NCBI GenBank assembly: GCA_014904985.1
Contig: MU128914.1
Span: 328,117-392,116, forward strand
Direction of reading: 5' to 3'
Length of the DNA stretch: 64,000 nt
Source of the DNA: Hydnum rufescens UP504
Lineage: Eukaryota; Basidiomycota; Agaricomycetes; Cantharellales; Hydnaceae
Shown here: positions 12,071 to 22,682 of the stretch, one piece after another
Layout of the letters: every line of letters starts with the position of its first letter
How positions within the stretch are numbered: position 1 is the stretch's first letter
The notes under the pieces: generated by a model
Databases searched by the model: none
The model's input: the letters and a program-made list of their open reading frames with translations, nothing else
What the model was told of the DNA's origin: nothing
Position numbers and translations under genes: made by a program

Positions 12071-12666
12071 CTAAACCTCGCGCAATACCCATCTCTGCGT
12101 GAAGCTGTTGGACTTGGGTTCAAGAATGATCTGTGCAGGTAGGTCCTCAGCGAAGCAAACACAAGCAAATCCACAAAGCTCACCGGACTATCCAGCTCTT
12201 TGTCGGCGTCAGCTCCCCAGACTCTGCCTTTGCCGCCAACCTCTTTAATGCTTGAATTTTAACGTTTAACTCATTTTGTTCAAGAGCAGGGAAATGCAAT
12301 GCAGAACATACACTCTTCCGCCAAAAGGGAGAGCCGCCTCGTCGAATGTCCAGTGTTGAGGTACCACGGGAGTAGTTACAGTGACGAAGTTGTCTTTCGG
12401 AATAGCTTGTTGGTCTGGGCTGAGCACGGGAGCCACAATGGTCTTCGTAGTCGGGTTTATCAACCACTACGAGGGAATGATGCACATGTAAGATATGCCG
12501 CCAGACCAGTAATATAGCGTAGAATGCTGCTCGCCTGCAGGTCTTTAGGAATGTTCTTCGGATCGAAGGGAGCCAAGGTCAAATTCCCGAGACCATCGTA
12601 TTTAACCGCAAGCTTTTTGCGTTCGGGCGAGAGAACTCTGTTGACGATGACATGGGGAGTAGCCAT
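12071..12666 (-). CDS. beta-trefoil protein, family copy 1
   Basis: Four exons: 12666-12535, 12466-12312, 12250-12184, 12130-12071, giving 137 aa from MATPHVIVNRVLSP to QRWVLREV. Introns are 53-68 bp. The first intron begins GC (GCGAGC) where copies 2 and 3 have GT, a tolerated GC-AG form. Three W motifs spaced through the chain (DLQW, QHWTF, QRWVL) are the pattern of a three-lobed beta-trefoil, as in ricin-B-like lectins and basidiomycete protease inhibitors; which of the two is unknown. No signal peptide is seen, consistent with a cytoplasmic defence protein, which is inference. The upstream repeat lies immediately 5'. Confidence 0.7.
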
Positions 12667-12719
12667 TGCTTGTGTGGGGGGGAGGTGAGTGTAGGTCGGA
12701 TGAGCGCAAGTCGGTTTTA

Positions 12720-13445
12720 TGGTAACATAAGGCTGATCCAGTGACCCAAGGACCTCAGGACACGAATTGGGCCTTGTTGGATGTTGAGGCACCTCGGTGG
12801 AGGAGTCAGGACACCGCCGTGAATCTACATCGTTGGTATTTCAATATATTCAAGTAGCCACAGATCGACAGCTCAGTGGCACACGCCACATGTTCCGTTC
12901 AAACTTACCCTGTGGAGAAGTAATATTCTCAGTAGCTTCTCGGCCTCGTTCATAGGGAGCAGGTGGATCCTAGCTGAGGCAAATGTAAAGTGGACAAATG
13001 CACAAGATGGGGATTGTTGTGAGATGGGGGTATTGACCGACTTGGGCCTTGCTGGATGTTGAGGCTCCTCGGTGGAGGAGTCAGTACACCGCCGTGAATC
13101 TCCATCATTGGCATTTCAATATATTCAAGTAGTCACAGATCTACAGCTCAGCGGCACGCGTTTCGTTCAAACTTACCCTGTGGCTGCCTGGAGAAGTAAT
13201 ATTCTCAGTAGCTTCTCGGCCTCGTTTATGGAAAACATGTGGATCCCAGCTGAGGCAAATGTAGAGTGGACAAATGCAGAAGGTACAGCAGGATGGAGGT
13301 ATTGGCCTCATGATTCCAAGCGGCCCAGAACCCCTACAGTAATTTGGGGCTTGCTGGACAATCGAGGTACCTCGGAGTCTCGGAGACCCAAGGCTGAATC
13401 TGTCGGTAATCGAATCAACAGGGAATTTCATGATTTGTTATTTTT
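12720..13445 (+). repeat. upstream repeat, two tandem units
   Basis: Two tandem units (about 12725-12995 and 13030-13445) of a ~300-400 bp sequence containing gaggcacctcggtggaggag, ttcaatatattcaagtag, cttaccctgtgg and cagtagcttctcggcctcg. The same repeat lies directly 5' of each beta-trefoil gene: 16858-17290, 17925-18290 and 18290-18625 (inverted), 20995-21395 and 21400-21690 (inverted), 24310-24640. Open frames inside it differ between copies. Position suggests that it is the promoter/5' region of the gene family, amplified in tandem. Confidence 0.7.
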
Positions 13446-14055
13446 GTGACGGTCCGAAGTCCGTGATGTCATACTAAGATGCCGAACAATGCCGTCTCCC
13501 GTCTCGGGACCAGCCAACATGTCCCGGATGAGCAAAAGCCTCTTTTTGTGAGTTGACGGACAGCAATGTCATCTTCCGCGACCATTTTGTGATGAAGGGA
13601 ATATCCTAAATATGCCGCACACTCGCCGGCAACTTGCGTGGGACCGGAACGCAGTCACAAGCTAATTCAATTCTCATTAGAAGCTCGAATCTCAATAAAA
13701 TAAAGACTAATGGATAGGCAGTTTGCAAAACACATAGCATTCGGGTAGCTCCGACCAAATGTATGGTGTGGAGCAGCTCCAAATGTCACAAGACCTTCTG
13801 GGGCCTGCCGTCTTTGTCGTCCTGAGCCTATGGCTGGCCTCGATGCATGCCCTTTTGTCTGTGACCGCACGGTAAATGATGGTTGGTTTTCTCGCTAACC
13901 TGTCCGGCCGTCATCGTCTCCCGCTGGCCATTATGACGCAATCGGAACTTTCCGCAATGGACTCAGGACACCCAAGCCACAGCAAATCTTCCCACAGGCC
14001 CCACCATGTAAAAAATTGAAAACTGCCTATCAATAATTTAACAGCTGAAATATAT
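13446..14055. other. spacer between block copies 1 and 2
   Basis: Non-coding spacer. The part up to about 13690 matches 17290-17500, which lacks a ~50 bp stretch present here. No gene or RNA recognised. Confidence 0.4.
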
Positions 14056-14300
14056 GCTGTCATTCATGTTGTAATCTGGGTCTGCAGACGATCCCGATCG
14101 TCATTGCATATGCACCTCCCCCTAATCTGTCACGTACATACGTACTAGTATTATGTATGTAATGAATCTGGCACCCGCTGACCACGTCTTTCGACACATG
14201 TTGCGTTAGAGATTGGCTGGCAATTCGGGGTCGTGCACCTGTCATGCCGGCAATGTCCAGGCACGCTTCGAGTGAATCGAGTTCATTCTTGACTTTCCGC

Positions 14301-14918
14301 TAGTGTTGCCGCGACTCCGCTTGGTTCGACTTTGGCTTGACTTCGGGCGACTCCGCACGACTTCCGTCGACTTTGGCTTATCTCCGAAGTCAAGTCAAAT
14401 TTACCGACTTGACTTTGACTCAAGCCGACTTAAGTCAAAAATATGTAGGAATCAATAGTATATATATATTTCTGCAAAGGTATACTGTGTGTTTCTGGAT
14501 CAATTGTTTGTACTTATAGATTCATGCAACACCAACAAATCAGTGTTTGATGTTTGAACGTAGTCCATGCAAGCGAGAGAAGTATCGGAACATCCCGAGA
14601 AACATGCGCTGACTAAGCATGGAGTTCGACGAAGGGCATAGGGAGATGGCAGAAACTTACCTTGCCCGTGGATTGACGGAAATGTTTCATTTCCACATCA
14701 TTATCATTGGTGAGACTGAGCTTGATGTGGATGATTCCAATGTACCTATTGTGCCCTAAATTTGACTTGATGACTTGAGCTGACTTTCGAGCGAAGCCAA
14801 GTCGGGCTGAACTCATCTCAAGTCAATGATTTGTAATCAATCGACTTGGCTTGACTCCGCTTGAAAGCGGCTTGACTCGGACTTAAGTCGACTCGAAGCC
14901 CGAGTCGCGGCAACACTA
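14301..14918. mobile_element. hAT-like foldback element, copy B (complete ends)
   Basis: Starts TAGTGTTGCCGCGACT and ends with its inverse AGTCGCGGCAACACTA. Interior near both ends is a run of diverged gactt/aagtc words, so the element can fold back on itself over much of its 618 bp. Flanks do not show an obvious target duplication. A third, truncated end of the same family abuts MTQ2 at 19699. Confidence 0.65.
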
Positions 14919-14974
14919 CGTGACATTCGGATCCAATCCGAGATCACGCCTCGCCCGGTAGATCACGGGAGACT

Positions 14975-15165
14975 TATGTATAGTACTGGCCTGTGCCTCT
15001 TGTGTAGTGTAGTAGGTGATAGTGGTATAGACCATAGGAGTGGTTTTTGGTGGGCCCCCGGTTCAAACCCCGCCGAAGTTGAAATTTTCTCAGTGTTCGA
15101 ATCAAGCGCTCACGTGGTACTCCCCCTTGCACCATGCAAGACCTTCGTGATATTGTAGATATTGT
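14975..15165 (+). repeat. tRNA-derived SINE-like repeat, copy 2
   Basis: Copy of 10530-10720 with a few substitutions; the B-box GGTTCAAACCCCGCC is unchanged. Confidence 0.35.
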
Positions 15166-16175
15166 ATTGGGTCATCTCCATGGCATTCGCCCCCCCCCTG
15201 CGCCCGTAGTCGCGCGGCCGAGAAGATGGAAATTTCCTTTTTCGGAATTCTCGAGAATCTCCTCCAAACCCGCTCAAAGCTTGTCTGATAACTTAAAAAT
15301 ATAATTTATGAACTACTTACTTATGTTTTCGCCAGCTAAAGATCATATCTAGAAACTTATCCACGCTGGCGTTGAGTTATTTCCGGTTTTGCATCCGGGC
15401 GGTGTTGAGTCGCGTTCAAAATAAATTGCGCCGAATTCTAGGTTCTCGGTTTTACATCCGGGCCGGGCTCAACTCTTCGAGTTTTCCGAGGAGTCAGTGG
15501 CCCATCGCAAGTACCGGTGCAGCCCGTCATGTAATCTTCCATTCGCGGAAAGGAAACAGATATAGGCTCGATTATGCGTGTTGCCGCACCGTCCAATCAT
15601 ATGATAGTAAGTGCTGTCAGTAGTACCACTTTTTCGAATGAATCTGTCGCGGAATAGTTCAATTGGGTCTGCAGAGAAGGTACGATCTAGTCACGGCCAT
15701 GTGGTACCTGGTAATGAACATCAAGGGTGCCTATCACACTTCTCTGAACTTGTGGGTTACCCGAGACTGTCTGGACCAGACGCTACGCGCTGGGATAGTA
15801 CCGCCACTTCTCGAGGATGAGACACGGATCAAGAAAATATTGATCAATAGCGGCCTTGAGGATACCGTCCTAACGAAGTAGACCGAAGTGTACGAGACGA
15901 GGGGTGCGGTGGTAGTCGGTGCAAGTCAAACTTTTCTATCTTAAATTTTCTTAGGGCTGCCATGTGCTAATTACTTTTGTCGACGATCCTACTGTAATCT
16001 CGGGGAACAGGTGCTCGCATCCTCAAATGCCGGTTTCTTGGGTGGTGAAATTGTAAAACTACACTCAAAACGACATGATCATTCGTACCAGGGATACTTG
16101 TACATTGATTGGAGATTGGAATTCGGAGAAACGACGTATTTTCACTATCGCACAGGCAGCGCGCCCTTACACCGG

Positions 16176-16771
16176 CTAAACCTTGTGCAATACCCATCTC
16201 TGCGTGAAGCTGTCGGACTTGGGTTCAAGAATAATCTGTGCAGGTAGGTCCTCAGCGAAGCAAACACAAGCAAATCCACAAAGCTCACCGGACTATCCAG
16301 CTCTTTGTCGGCGTCAGCTTCCCAGACTCTGCCTTTGCCGCCAACCTCTTGAATGCTTGAATTTTAACGTTTAACTCATTTTGTTCAAGAGCAGGGAAAT
16401 GCAATGCAGAACATACACTATTCCGCCAAAAGGGAGAGGCGCCTTGTCGAATGTCCAGTGTTGAGGTACCGCCGGAGTACCTGCAGCGACGAAGTTGTCT
16501 TTCGGAATAGCTTGCTGGGCTGGGCTTGGCACGGGAACCACAATGGTCTTCGTAGTCGGGTTTATCAACCACTACGAGGGAATGATGCATATATAAGATA
16601 TGCCGCCAGACCAGTAATATAGCGTAGAATGCTGCTTACCTGCAGGTCTTTAGGAATATTCTTCGGATCGAAGGGTGCCAAGGTCAAATTCTTGGGACCA
16701 TTGTATTTAACCGCAAGCTGTTTGCGGTCGGGCGAGAGAACTCTGTTGATGATGACATGGGGAGTAGCCAT
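16176..16771 (-). CDS. beta-trefoil protein, family copy 2
   Basis: Same four-exon structure as copy 1: 16771-16640, 16571-16417, 16355-16289, 16235-16176; 137 aa, ending QRWVLHKV. All introns here are canonical GT-AG, the first with GTAAGC. Differences from copy 1 are scattered (for example VNRVLSPERK against INRVLSPDRK) and the frame is intact, so both copies look functional. With the plus-strand copy at 18690 it forms a divergent pair whose shared 1.9 kb intergenic region consists largely of upstream-repeat units facing each way. Confidence 0.72.
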
Positions 16772-17290
16772 TGCTTGTGTGGGGGAGGTGAATGTAGGTC
16801 GGATGAGCGCAAGTCGGATGAGCGCAAGTCGGTTTTATGGTAACATAAGGCTGATCCAGTGACCCAAGGACCTCAGAACACGAATTGGGCCTTGTTGGAT
16901 GTTGAGGCACCTCGGTGGAGGAGTCAGTACACCGCCGTGAATCTGCATCATTTGCATTTCAATATATTCAAGTAGTCACAGATCTACAGCTCAGTGGCAC
17001 ATGTTCCGTTCAAACTTACCCTGTGGCTGCCTGGAGAAGTAATATTCTCAGTAGCTTCTCGGCCTCGTTTATGGAAAACATGTGGATCCCAGCTGAGGCA
17101 AATGTAGAGTGGACAAATGCAGAAGGTACAGTAGGATGGAGGTATTGGCCTCATGATTCCAAGCGGCCCAGAACCCCTACAGTAATTTGGGGCTTGTTGG
17201 ACAATCGAGGTACCTCCAAGTCTCGGAGGCCCAAGGCTGAATCTGTGGGTAATCGAATCAACAGGGAATTTCATGATTTGTTATTTTTGT

Positions 17291-17924
17291 GACGGTCCGG
17301 AGTCCGTGATGTCATATTAAGATGCTGAACAATGCCGTCTCCCATCTCGGGACCAGCCAACATGTCCCGGATGAGCAATTTTGTGATGAAGGGAATATCC
17401 TAAATATGCCGCACACTCGCCGGCAACTTGGGTGGGACCCGGAACGCAGGTCACAAGGTAATTCAATTCTCAGGAAAATCTTAGAATCTCAATAAAATAA
17501 AGATTCCCTATCAATTCAATGACCTGTCCCCTTCTTCAGGAGTCCTCATGGTAGAAAAATCAATGTAACATGACTTGGTGGAACTTGATTAAATTGAGGT
17601 TTACACACCCCAAGGTCTTCAAAGCACTGGAAGCCGGAAGGCTTTGGAGCCTCTGAAGCACAATCAATCTGCTGATCCTGACAGAAGCTGGCGTTGAGTA
17701 TTCAATTCTTGACAGGGACAGATTGGGAACACCGGCTGTCACGAAGATTGATCGAAGTCGAGCCGGTGTTGAATCTGTCGCTGTCAAAAATTGAATAGAT
17801 CTCAGATAGATTGCATATAATTGTGTTAATTGAGTTGCATCCATATGTAAATCTGAATTTAATCAAGCCACATTCCCTGAAAGATTCATTATAGTAAAGA
17901 TTTTTCGACCATAAGGCCTCCTAG
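17291..17924. repeat. spacer with 37 bp hairpin, duplicated at 20.6-20.9 kb
   Basis: The stretch from about 17480 recurs after the assembly gap at 20575. It contains an inverted repeat: 17700-17736 (attcaattcttgacaggg onward) pairs with 17762-17797 around a ~25 nt loop with a few mismatches; the second copy is 20785-20882. A 94-codon minus frame (17844-17560) overlaps it but is not kept intact in the second copy. Confidence 0.5.
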
Positions 17925-18625
17925 GACAGGTCGCAATGCCAACAGATTCGACCCCCTGGTCTTCGGGCCTCCAAGACCCCGAGGCACCTCGATATCCAAC
18001 GAGCCCCAAATTACTGTAGGGGTTCTGGCCCGTTTGGAATCATGAGGCCAATACCCCCATCCTACTGTACCTTCTGCATTTGTCCACTCTGCATTTGCCT
18101 CGGCTGGGATCCACATGTTTTCCATAAACGAGGCCGAGAAGCTACTGAGAATATTACTTCTCAGGCAGCCACAGGGTAAGTTTGAACAGAACATGTGCCA
18201 CTGAGCTGTAGATCTGTGACTATTTGAATATATTGAAATGCCAATGATGCAGATTCACGGCGGTGTACTGACTCCTCCACCGAGGAGCCTCAACATCCAG
18301 CAAGGCCCAAGTCGGTCAATACCCCCATCTTACAATAAGCCCCACCTTCTGCATTTGTCCACTTTACATTTGCCTCGGCTGGGGTCCACCTGTTTTCTTA
18401 TGAACGAGGCCGAGAAGCTACTGAGAATATTACTTCTCCAGGCAGCCACAGGGTAAGTTTGAACGGAACATGTGCCACTGAGCTGTAGATCTGTGACTAC
18501 TTGAATATATTGAAATGCCAATGATGCAGATTCACGGCGGTGTACTGACTCCTCCACCGAGGTGCCTCAACATCCAACAAGGCCCAATTCGTGTTCTGAG
18601 GTGCTTGGATCACTGGATCAGCCCC
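17925..18625 (-). repeat. upstream repeat, two inverted tandem units
   Basis: Inverted orientation relative to 12720-13445. The two units meet near 18290 and lead directly into the plus-strand beta-trefoil gene at 18690. Confidence 0.7.
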
Positions 18626-18689
18626 CCATGTTACTATAAAACCGACTTGCACTCATCCGATCTACATTCACCTCCCTCTTCCACGAAAA

Positions 18690-19288
18690 ATGGCGGCCCC
18701 CTACGTCATCCTCAGCAGAGTTCTCTCGGCCAACCGTGAAGAGCTTGCGGTTCAATACAATGCTGCCGGGAATTTTACCCTGGAAGTTTTCGACTGGGAC
18801 AATGTTCCTAATACCCAGCGTGTAAGAGTCGATGTTACTGCTGTAGTGTATCTTACATATGCATCATTTCATTGTAGTGGGTATTAAACCTGCCTCCTCC
18901 TGCCATCACCCCCGTGATTCCTGTTCCTGCCGCGGACCGCCAAGCTGCTCCGGGTGGCGACGGTGACGCCTTTATTCAAGGGCTTCAACTGATCGGTCCC
19001 AGCCTCTGGACAGTCGACGTTCCTGGTGCCCTTAACCTATTCCGGTATGTTTTCATTGCATTCTCAACACTTGAACAAATGAACCAAGAGCTCCATTTCC
19101 TTAACATTCCAGCATTCAAAGGGCCGGTGGCACTGCCTGGGGTTCAGGAGCCGCGGAGCCCGGCGTGGACGTGAGCCTCACAGATTTACTTGTTTTTGCT
19201 TTGCTGAGGATCTATTGCGCAGGTCACTCTTGCAGCCCAAGGCCCCAACACCGCGGGACAGAGATGGAATTTGGTGGGCCATTTGTAG
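18690..19288 (+). CDS. beta-trefoil protein, diverged plus-strand copy
   Basis: Four exons: 18690-18821, 18878-19044, 19113-19170, 19223-19288; 140 aa with all GT-AG introns at the same positions as the minus-strand copies. It starts MAAPYVILSRVLSANREE and has the three W motifs TQRWVLN, SLWTVDV and GQRWNLVGHL, clearer beta-trefoil QxW-type signatures than the others. Sequence is much more diverged from copies 1-3 than they are from each other, suggesting an older paralogue. Function (lectin or protease inhibitor) is not decided by the sequence. Confidence 0.7.
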
Positions 19289-19699
19289 CACCCACCCACC
19301 TGAATGTGCTGTGTCGAAATACGTTGCTTCTTGAAATTTCAGTTTGTAATCAATGTACAAGTATCCCTGTGCCAAATGATGATGTTTGACCTTTGAAATC
19401 GGTGATGCATGATCGATTGAATCGGTGCGAGCCGAGATTGCCTCCGGTGCTCCTGTTGCGTTCTTCATGATAGTGTTGCTCGAATCCTTTTCGGAATTTT
19501 TAAAAAGAAAGCCTCACGGTGCTGTCATCACATCACTATTTGACTCAGACTTATCGACTTCTAGCATTTGAATCTATTCTCTTTCATCCTGCGGCAAAAA
19601 AAAAAGCCCCAGTGTCTTGTAGTTGACGAGAAAAAAAAAAAGGACTCAGGACTTGGCTTGGCTTGACTCAATTCAGTTGAGCCAGTCGCGGCAACACTA
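19289..19699. mobile_element. degenerate spacer ending in a hAT-like terminus
   Basis: No gene. The last ~60 bp are rich in the foldback words (ggcttgactc) and end GTCGCGGCAACACTA at 19699, the same right terminus as 14918 and 10477. Only this end is recognisable, so the element is truncated or strongly diverged. Confidence 0.5.
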
Positions 19700-19703
19700 C
19701 TTC

Positions 19704-20541
19704 ATGATACCTACTCCTGATCTTTCCCATTTGACACCCGAAGATTTCGAGGAAGTGTACGATCCTGCAGGTCTATTTGATCCAAAGCCTGGCGCTTGCA
19801 GCGAATTGATCGGTATTCTGCAGAGGATACATTTCTTCTCCTTGACGCACTAGAACACGATGTAGGAACGCTGAAAGGACTCTGTCCGCGACTCTGCATA
19901 GAAATAGGGTTTGTATCGATTCGTCTTGTGGGCAGGCTGCGCTGATCCGGGAAACACCCCAGCTAGTTCTGGCTCCGGATGCGTGTCCTCATTCTTGGCT
20001 GGCATACTGGGTCCGTCGCATGCTTGTGGGTTCAGCCTGACATGATTGAGGAGTCTTGTTCTCATATCCACGGATAGTATATTTATGTACAGATATAAAT
20101 GCGCGTGCGGCTCTCTGCACGGCCCGTACTGGGGCGCAAAATAATGTGCGTAAACTTGAACGCTATATCTTCGCCACATCTTCCATGTTTAACGTCTTTT
20201 CCCTCATTTTTGTTAAGACGCCCCTCGATCCGGTCGTTACATCTTTCGCATCCCCTCTCATGGAGCGTCTCAAACACAGCGTCGACATTCTCCTTTTCAA
20301 TCCCCCTTACGTTCCCACCTCCATCTCGGAAGCGTCTGCTGCGCAAGACGTTAGTGACGGCGTGGGAATAGCTAGTGCTTGGGCCGGCGGGATGGATGGC
20401 ATGGAAGTCACTAACCAGTTCCTCGCGTTCGTAGATGTAACATTCCTCTCTCCTTCTGCGACCTTCTCGGGATTGTTGACTTACGGAACCATTTACAAGG
20501 ACCTGCTAGCTCCTCGGGGGCTTTTTTATCTTGTTGCAGTC
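19704..20541 (+). CDS. MTQ2: eRF1 methyltransferase catalytic subunit MTQ2, 5' part
   Basis: Six exons: 19704-19770, 19824-19908, 19967-20025, 20078-20145, 20218-20436, 20500-20541. All use GT-AG introns and keep one frame for 180 aa up to the N run. Signatures of a HemK-type glutamine N5-methyltransferase are in order: MIPTPDLSHL, EDTFLLLDAL, the SAM-binding EIGSGSG, CTDINARA, and the catalytic DILLFNPPYVP (N121-Y124), then AWAGGMDGMEVT and GLFYLVAV. MTQ2 with TRM112 methylates the GGQ glutamine of eRF1 in translation termination. The missing C-terminus is found at 22114-22311. A transposon terminus ends only 4 bp before the chosen ATG, so the native 5' leader may be displaced. Confidence 0.85.
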
Positions 20542-20566
20542 NNNNNNNNNNNNNNNNNNNNNNNNN
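20542..20566. other. assembly gap (25 N)
   Basis: Run of 25 undetermined bases. The true length is unknown. It falls exactly between the VAV codons of MTQ2 and a degenerate copy of the 17.5-19.0 kb sequence. Confidence 0.99.
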
Positions 20567-22113
20567 TAGTTCTTTCAATAAAATAAAGATTCCCTATAAA
20601 TTCAATGGCCTGTCCCCTTTTTCAGGAGTCCTCATGGTAGAAAAATCAATGTAACATGACTTGGTGGAACTTGATTAAATTGAGGTTTGCACACCCCAAG
20701 GTCTTCAAAGCACTGGAAGCCGGAAGGCTTGGAGCCTCTGAAGCACAATCAATCTGCTGGTGCTGACAGAAGCTGGCGTTGAGTATTCAATTCTTGACAG
20801 GGACAGATTGGGAACACCGGCGTCACGAAGATTGATCGAAGTCGAGCCGGTGTTGAATCTGTCGCTGTCAAAAATTGAATAGATCTCAGATAGATTGCAT
20901 ATAATTGTTTTAATTGAGTTGCATCTATATGTAAATCTGAATTTAATCAAGCCACATTCCCTGAAAGATTCATTATTGTAAAGATTTTTCGACCGTAAGG
21001 ACTCCTAGGACAGGTCGCAATGCCAACAGATTCGACCCCCTGGTCTTCGGGCCTCCAAGATCCCGGAGCCCCTCGATATCCAACGAGCCCAAATTACTGT
21101 AGGGTTCTGGGCCGCTTGGAATCATGAGGCCAATACCCCCCATCTACTGTACCTTCTGCATTTGTCCACTCTACATTGCCTCGGCTGGGATCCACATGTT
21201 TCCATGAACGAGGCCGAGAAGCTACTGAGAATATTACTTCTCAGGCAGCCACAGGGTAAGTTTGAACGGAACATGTGCCGCTGAGCTGTAGATCTGTGAC
21301 TATTTGAATATATTGAAATGCCAATGATGGAGAGTCACGCGGTGTACTGACTCCTCCACCGAGGAGCCTCAACATCCAGCAAGGCCCAAGTCGGTCAACG
21401 CCACTTACTTAATACCCCCATCTTTCTGCATGTTTCCACTTTACATTTGCCTAGGCTGGGTCCACCTGTTTTCTTATGGACGGGGCCGAGAAGCTTCTGA
21501 GAATATTCCTTCTCCAGGCAGCCACAGGGTAAGTTTGAACGGAACATGTGCCACTGAGCTTGTAGATCTGTGACTAGTGAATATATTGAAATGCCAATGA
21601 TGCAGATCACGGCGGTGTACTGACTCTCCACCGAGGTGCCTCAACATCCAACAAGGCCCAATTTGTGTTCTGAGGTGCTTGGATCACTGGATCAGCCCCA
21701 TAGTTACTATAAAACCGACTTGCGCTCATTCGATCTACATTCACCTCCCTCTTCCACGAGCAATGCGGCCCCTTCGTCATCCCAGCAGAGTTCTCTCGAC
21801 GCCCGAACCGTGAACGAGCTTGCGGTTCAATACAATGCTGCCGGGAATTTACCCTGGAAGTTTACTACGCATGCCATTGTTCCTGATGCCCAGCGTGTAA
21901 GAGTCGATGTTACTGCTGTAGTTATCTTACATATGCATCATTTCATTGTAGTGGGTATTAAACCTGCTCCTCCTAGCATCACCCCCGTGATTCCTGTTCT
22001 GCCGCGGACCGCCAAGCTGCTGAGGTTGGCGCCTTTATTCAAGCGCTTCAACAGACGATCCCCATCTCGACAGTCGATCGCTTCCTGGTGCCCCTGAACT
22101 TAATCCTATTCTG
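20567..22113. repeat. degenerate copy of 17.5-19.0 kb lying inside MTQ2
   Basis: Follows 17480-19040 collinearly (hairpin spacer, two inverted upstream-repeat units, beta-trefoil exons 1-2) but with many single-base losses, for example in homopolymers and in exon words shared with 18690-19044. It starts at the N gap and stops abruptly at the word cctattctg, after which MTQ2 coding sequence resumes. Either a real insertion or a low-quality or misplaced contig. Confidence 0.75.
21763..22113 (+). pseudogene. beta-trefoil gene, truncated frameshifted copy
   Basis: Corresponds to exons 1 and 2 of the gene at 18690. Exon 1 has several one-base indels (the start reads atgcggccccttcg) so no long frame survives, although a 5' splice word GTAAGAG and acceptor TGTAG are kept. 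Exons 3 and 4 are absent because sequence switches to MTQ2 at 22114. The indel density is much higher than in the other copies, raising the possibility of sequencing error. Confidence 0.65.
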
Positions 22114-22311
22114 AACAACATTTCGGAGATTACTGCACGAGTGAAGGATTCATATGGACTGAAAAGCCGTGTGAGAGACTTCATGACCATCAAACTTCGT
22201 GTGTATGAATGGAACTCGCTCATCCCATCTTTATCGAAGATTGTACTGGATAGACGTGCGGGGAGGGAACATTTATTCGTGATCAGGTTCGCCCGACCGG
22301 AGTCCGCCTGA
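22114..22311 (+). CDS. MTQ2: MTQ2, 3' part
   Basis: Two exons, 22114-22170 and 22240-22311, joined by a 69 bp GT-AG intron. They read NNISEITARVKDSYGLKSR then IVLDRRAGREHLFVIRF and stop. RRAGREHL is the usual C-terminal signature of MTQ2. Joined to the part ending at 20541 the two halves fit with only about two codons missing, so this is the same gene, interrupted rather than duplicated. Confidence 0.82.
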   Translation, partial: NNISEITARVKDSYGLKSRVRDFMTIKLRVYEWNSLIPSLSKIVLDRRAGREHLFVIRFARPESA

Positions 22312-22351
22312 ATACAGAGGCACGGCTGCGCAAACAGGATCTCTATGATAT

Positions 22352-22610
22352 CCAAGAAGATCAATCCGGGCTCGTCTCCATCCACTTCGCCCATATAGCT
22401 TCTACCTCCATCCATTGCGAACCGTACCACCCTCGAGGTGTCCGCCCAACCACCGTCGTCGCCTGTGGCTCCTCCCCCATTGCCACTTCGCATTTGCACT
22501 CATCAAAAACTAGAGTCGTGAAGTGCACGGGATGCCAGTAATGAAGATAGGCCGCGGAGACCACGGTCGTTCCGAGAGTCCCTTCCTCCTCTTCCACCTC
22601 AATTAGTTCT
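22352..22610 (-). other. possible 3' gene fragment
   Basis: A minus-strand frame (roughly 22597-22361) reads an acidic start then VVSAAYLHYWHPVHFTTLVF and ends shortly after MEVEAIWAKWMETSPD. It looks protein-like and would be convergent with MTQ2, but its upstream part is replaced by the duplicated block at 22683. Not recognised. Confidence 0.3.
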
Positions 22611-22682
22611 TGCCGGATTCAATGAAATGATTGGCTTGTGACGAGCACAGAACGCCCTCTTAGGTAAGCGTAAGAGTCGGGG

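Larger units (their letters stand above)
9116..13445. repeat. Duplicated block, copy 1
   Basis: First of three same-orientation copies (with 14056-17290 and 22683-24640). In order it carries a short 5' segment beginning GATTCAATTCATTTATGAAT, a foldback element (9441-10477) itself hit by a MITE (9676-10117), a SINE-like repeat (10530-10720), a 364 bp insertion absent from copy 2 (10872-11235, flanked both sides by ACTA), a short shared open frame (11578-11796), a minus-strand beta-trefoil gene (12071-12666) and two upstream-repeat units. Copy 2 lacks the MITE and the 364 bp insertion, so these give a relative order of events. Confidence 0.85.
14056..17290. repeat. Duplicated block, copy 2
   Basis: Near-identical to copy 1 but without the MITE, without the 364 bp insertion and with a full-length foldback element (14301-14918). 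Contains a SINE-like repeat (14975-15165), the shared small frame (15663-15881), a minus-strand beta-trefoil gene and one upstream-repeat unit. Confidence 0.85.

Noticed and set aside
13072..13449. 125-codon frame, repeated at 16915-17292
   Set aside because: It lies in the upstream repeat; inverted and older units do not keep it, and both strands are open over the same stretch.
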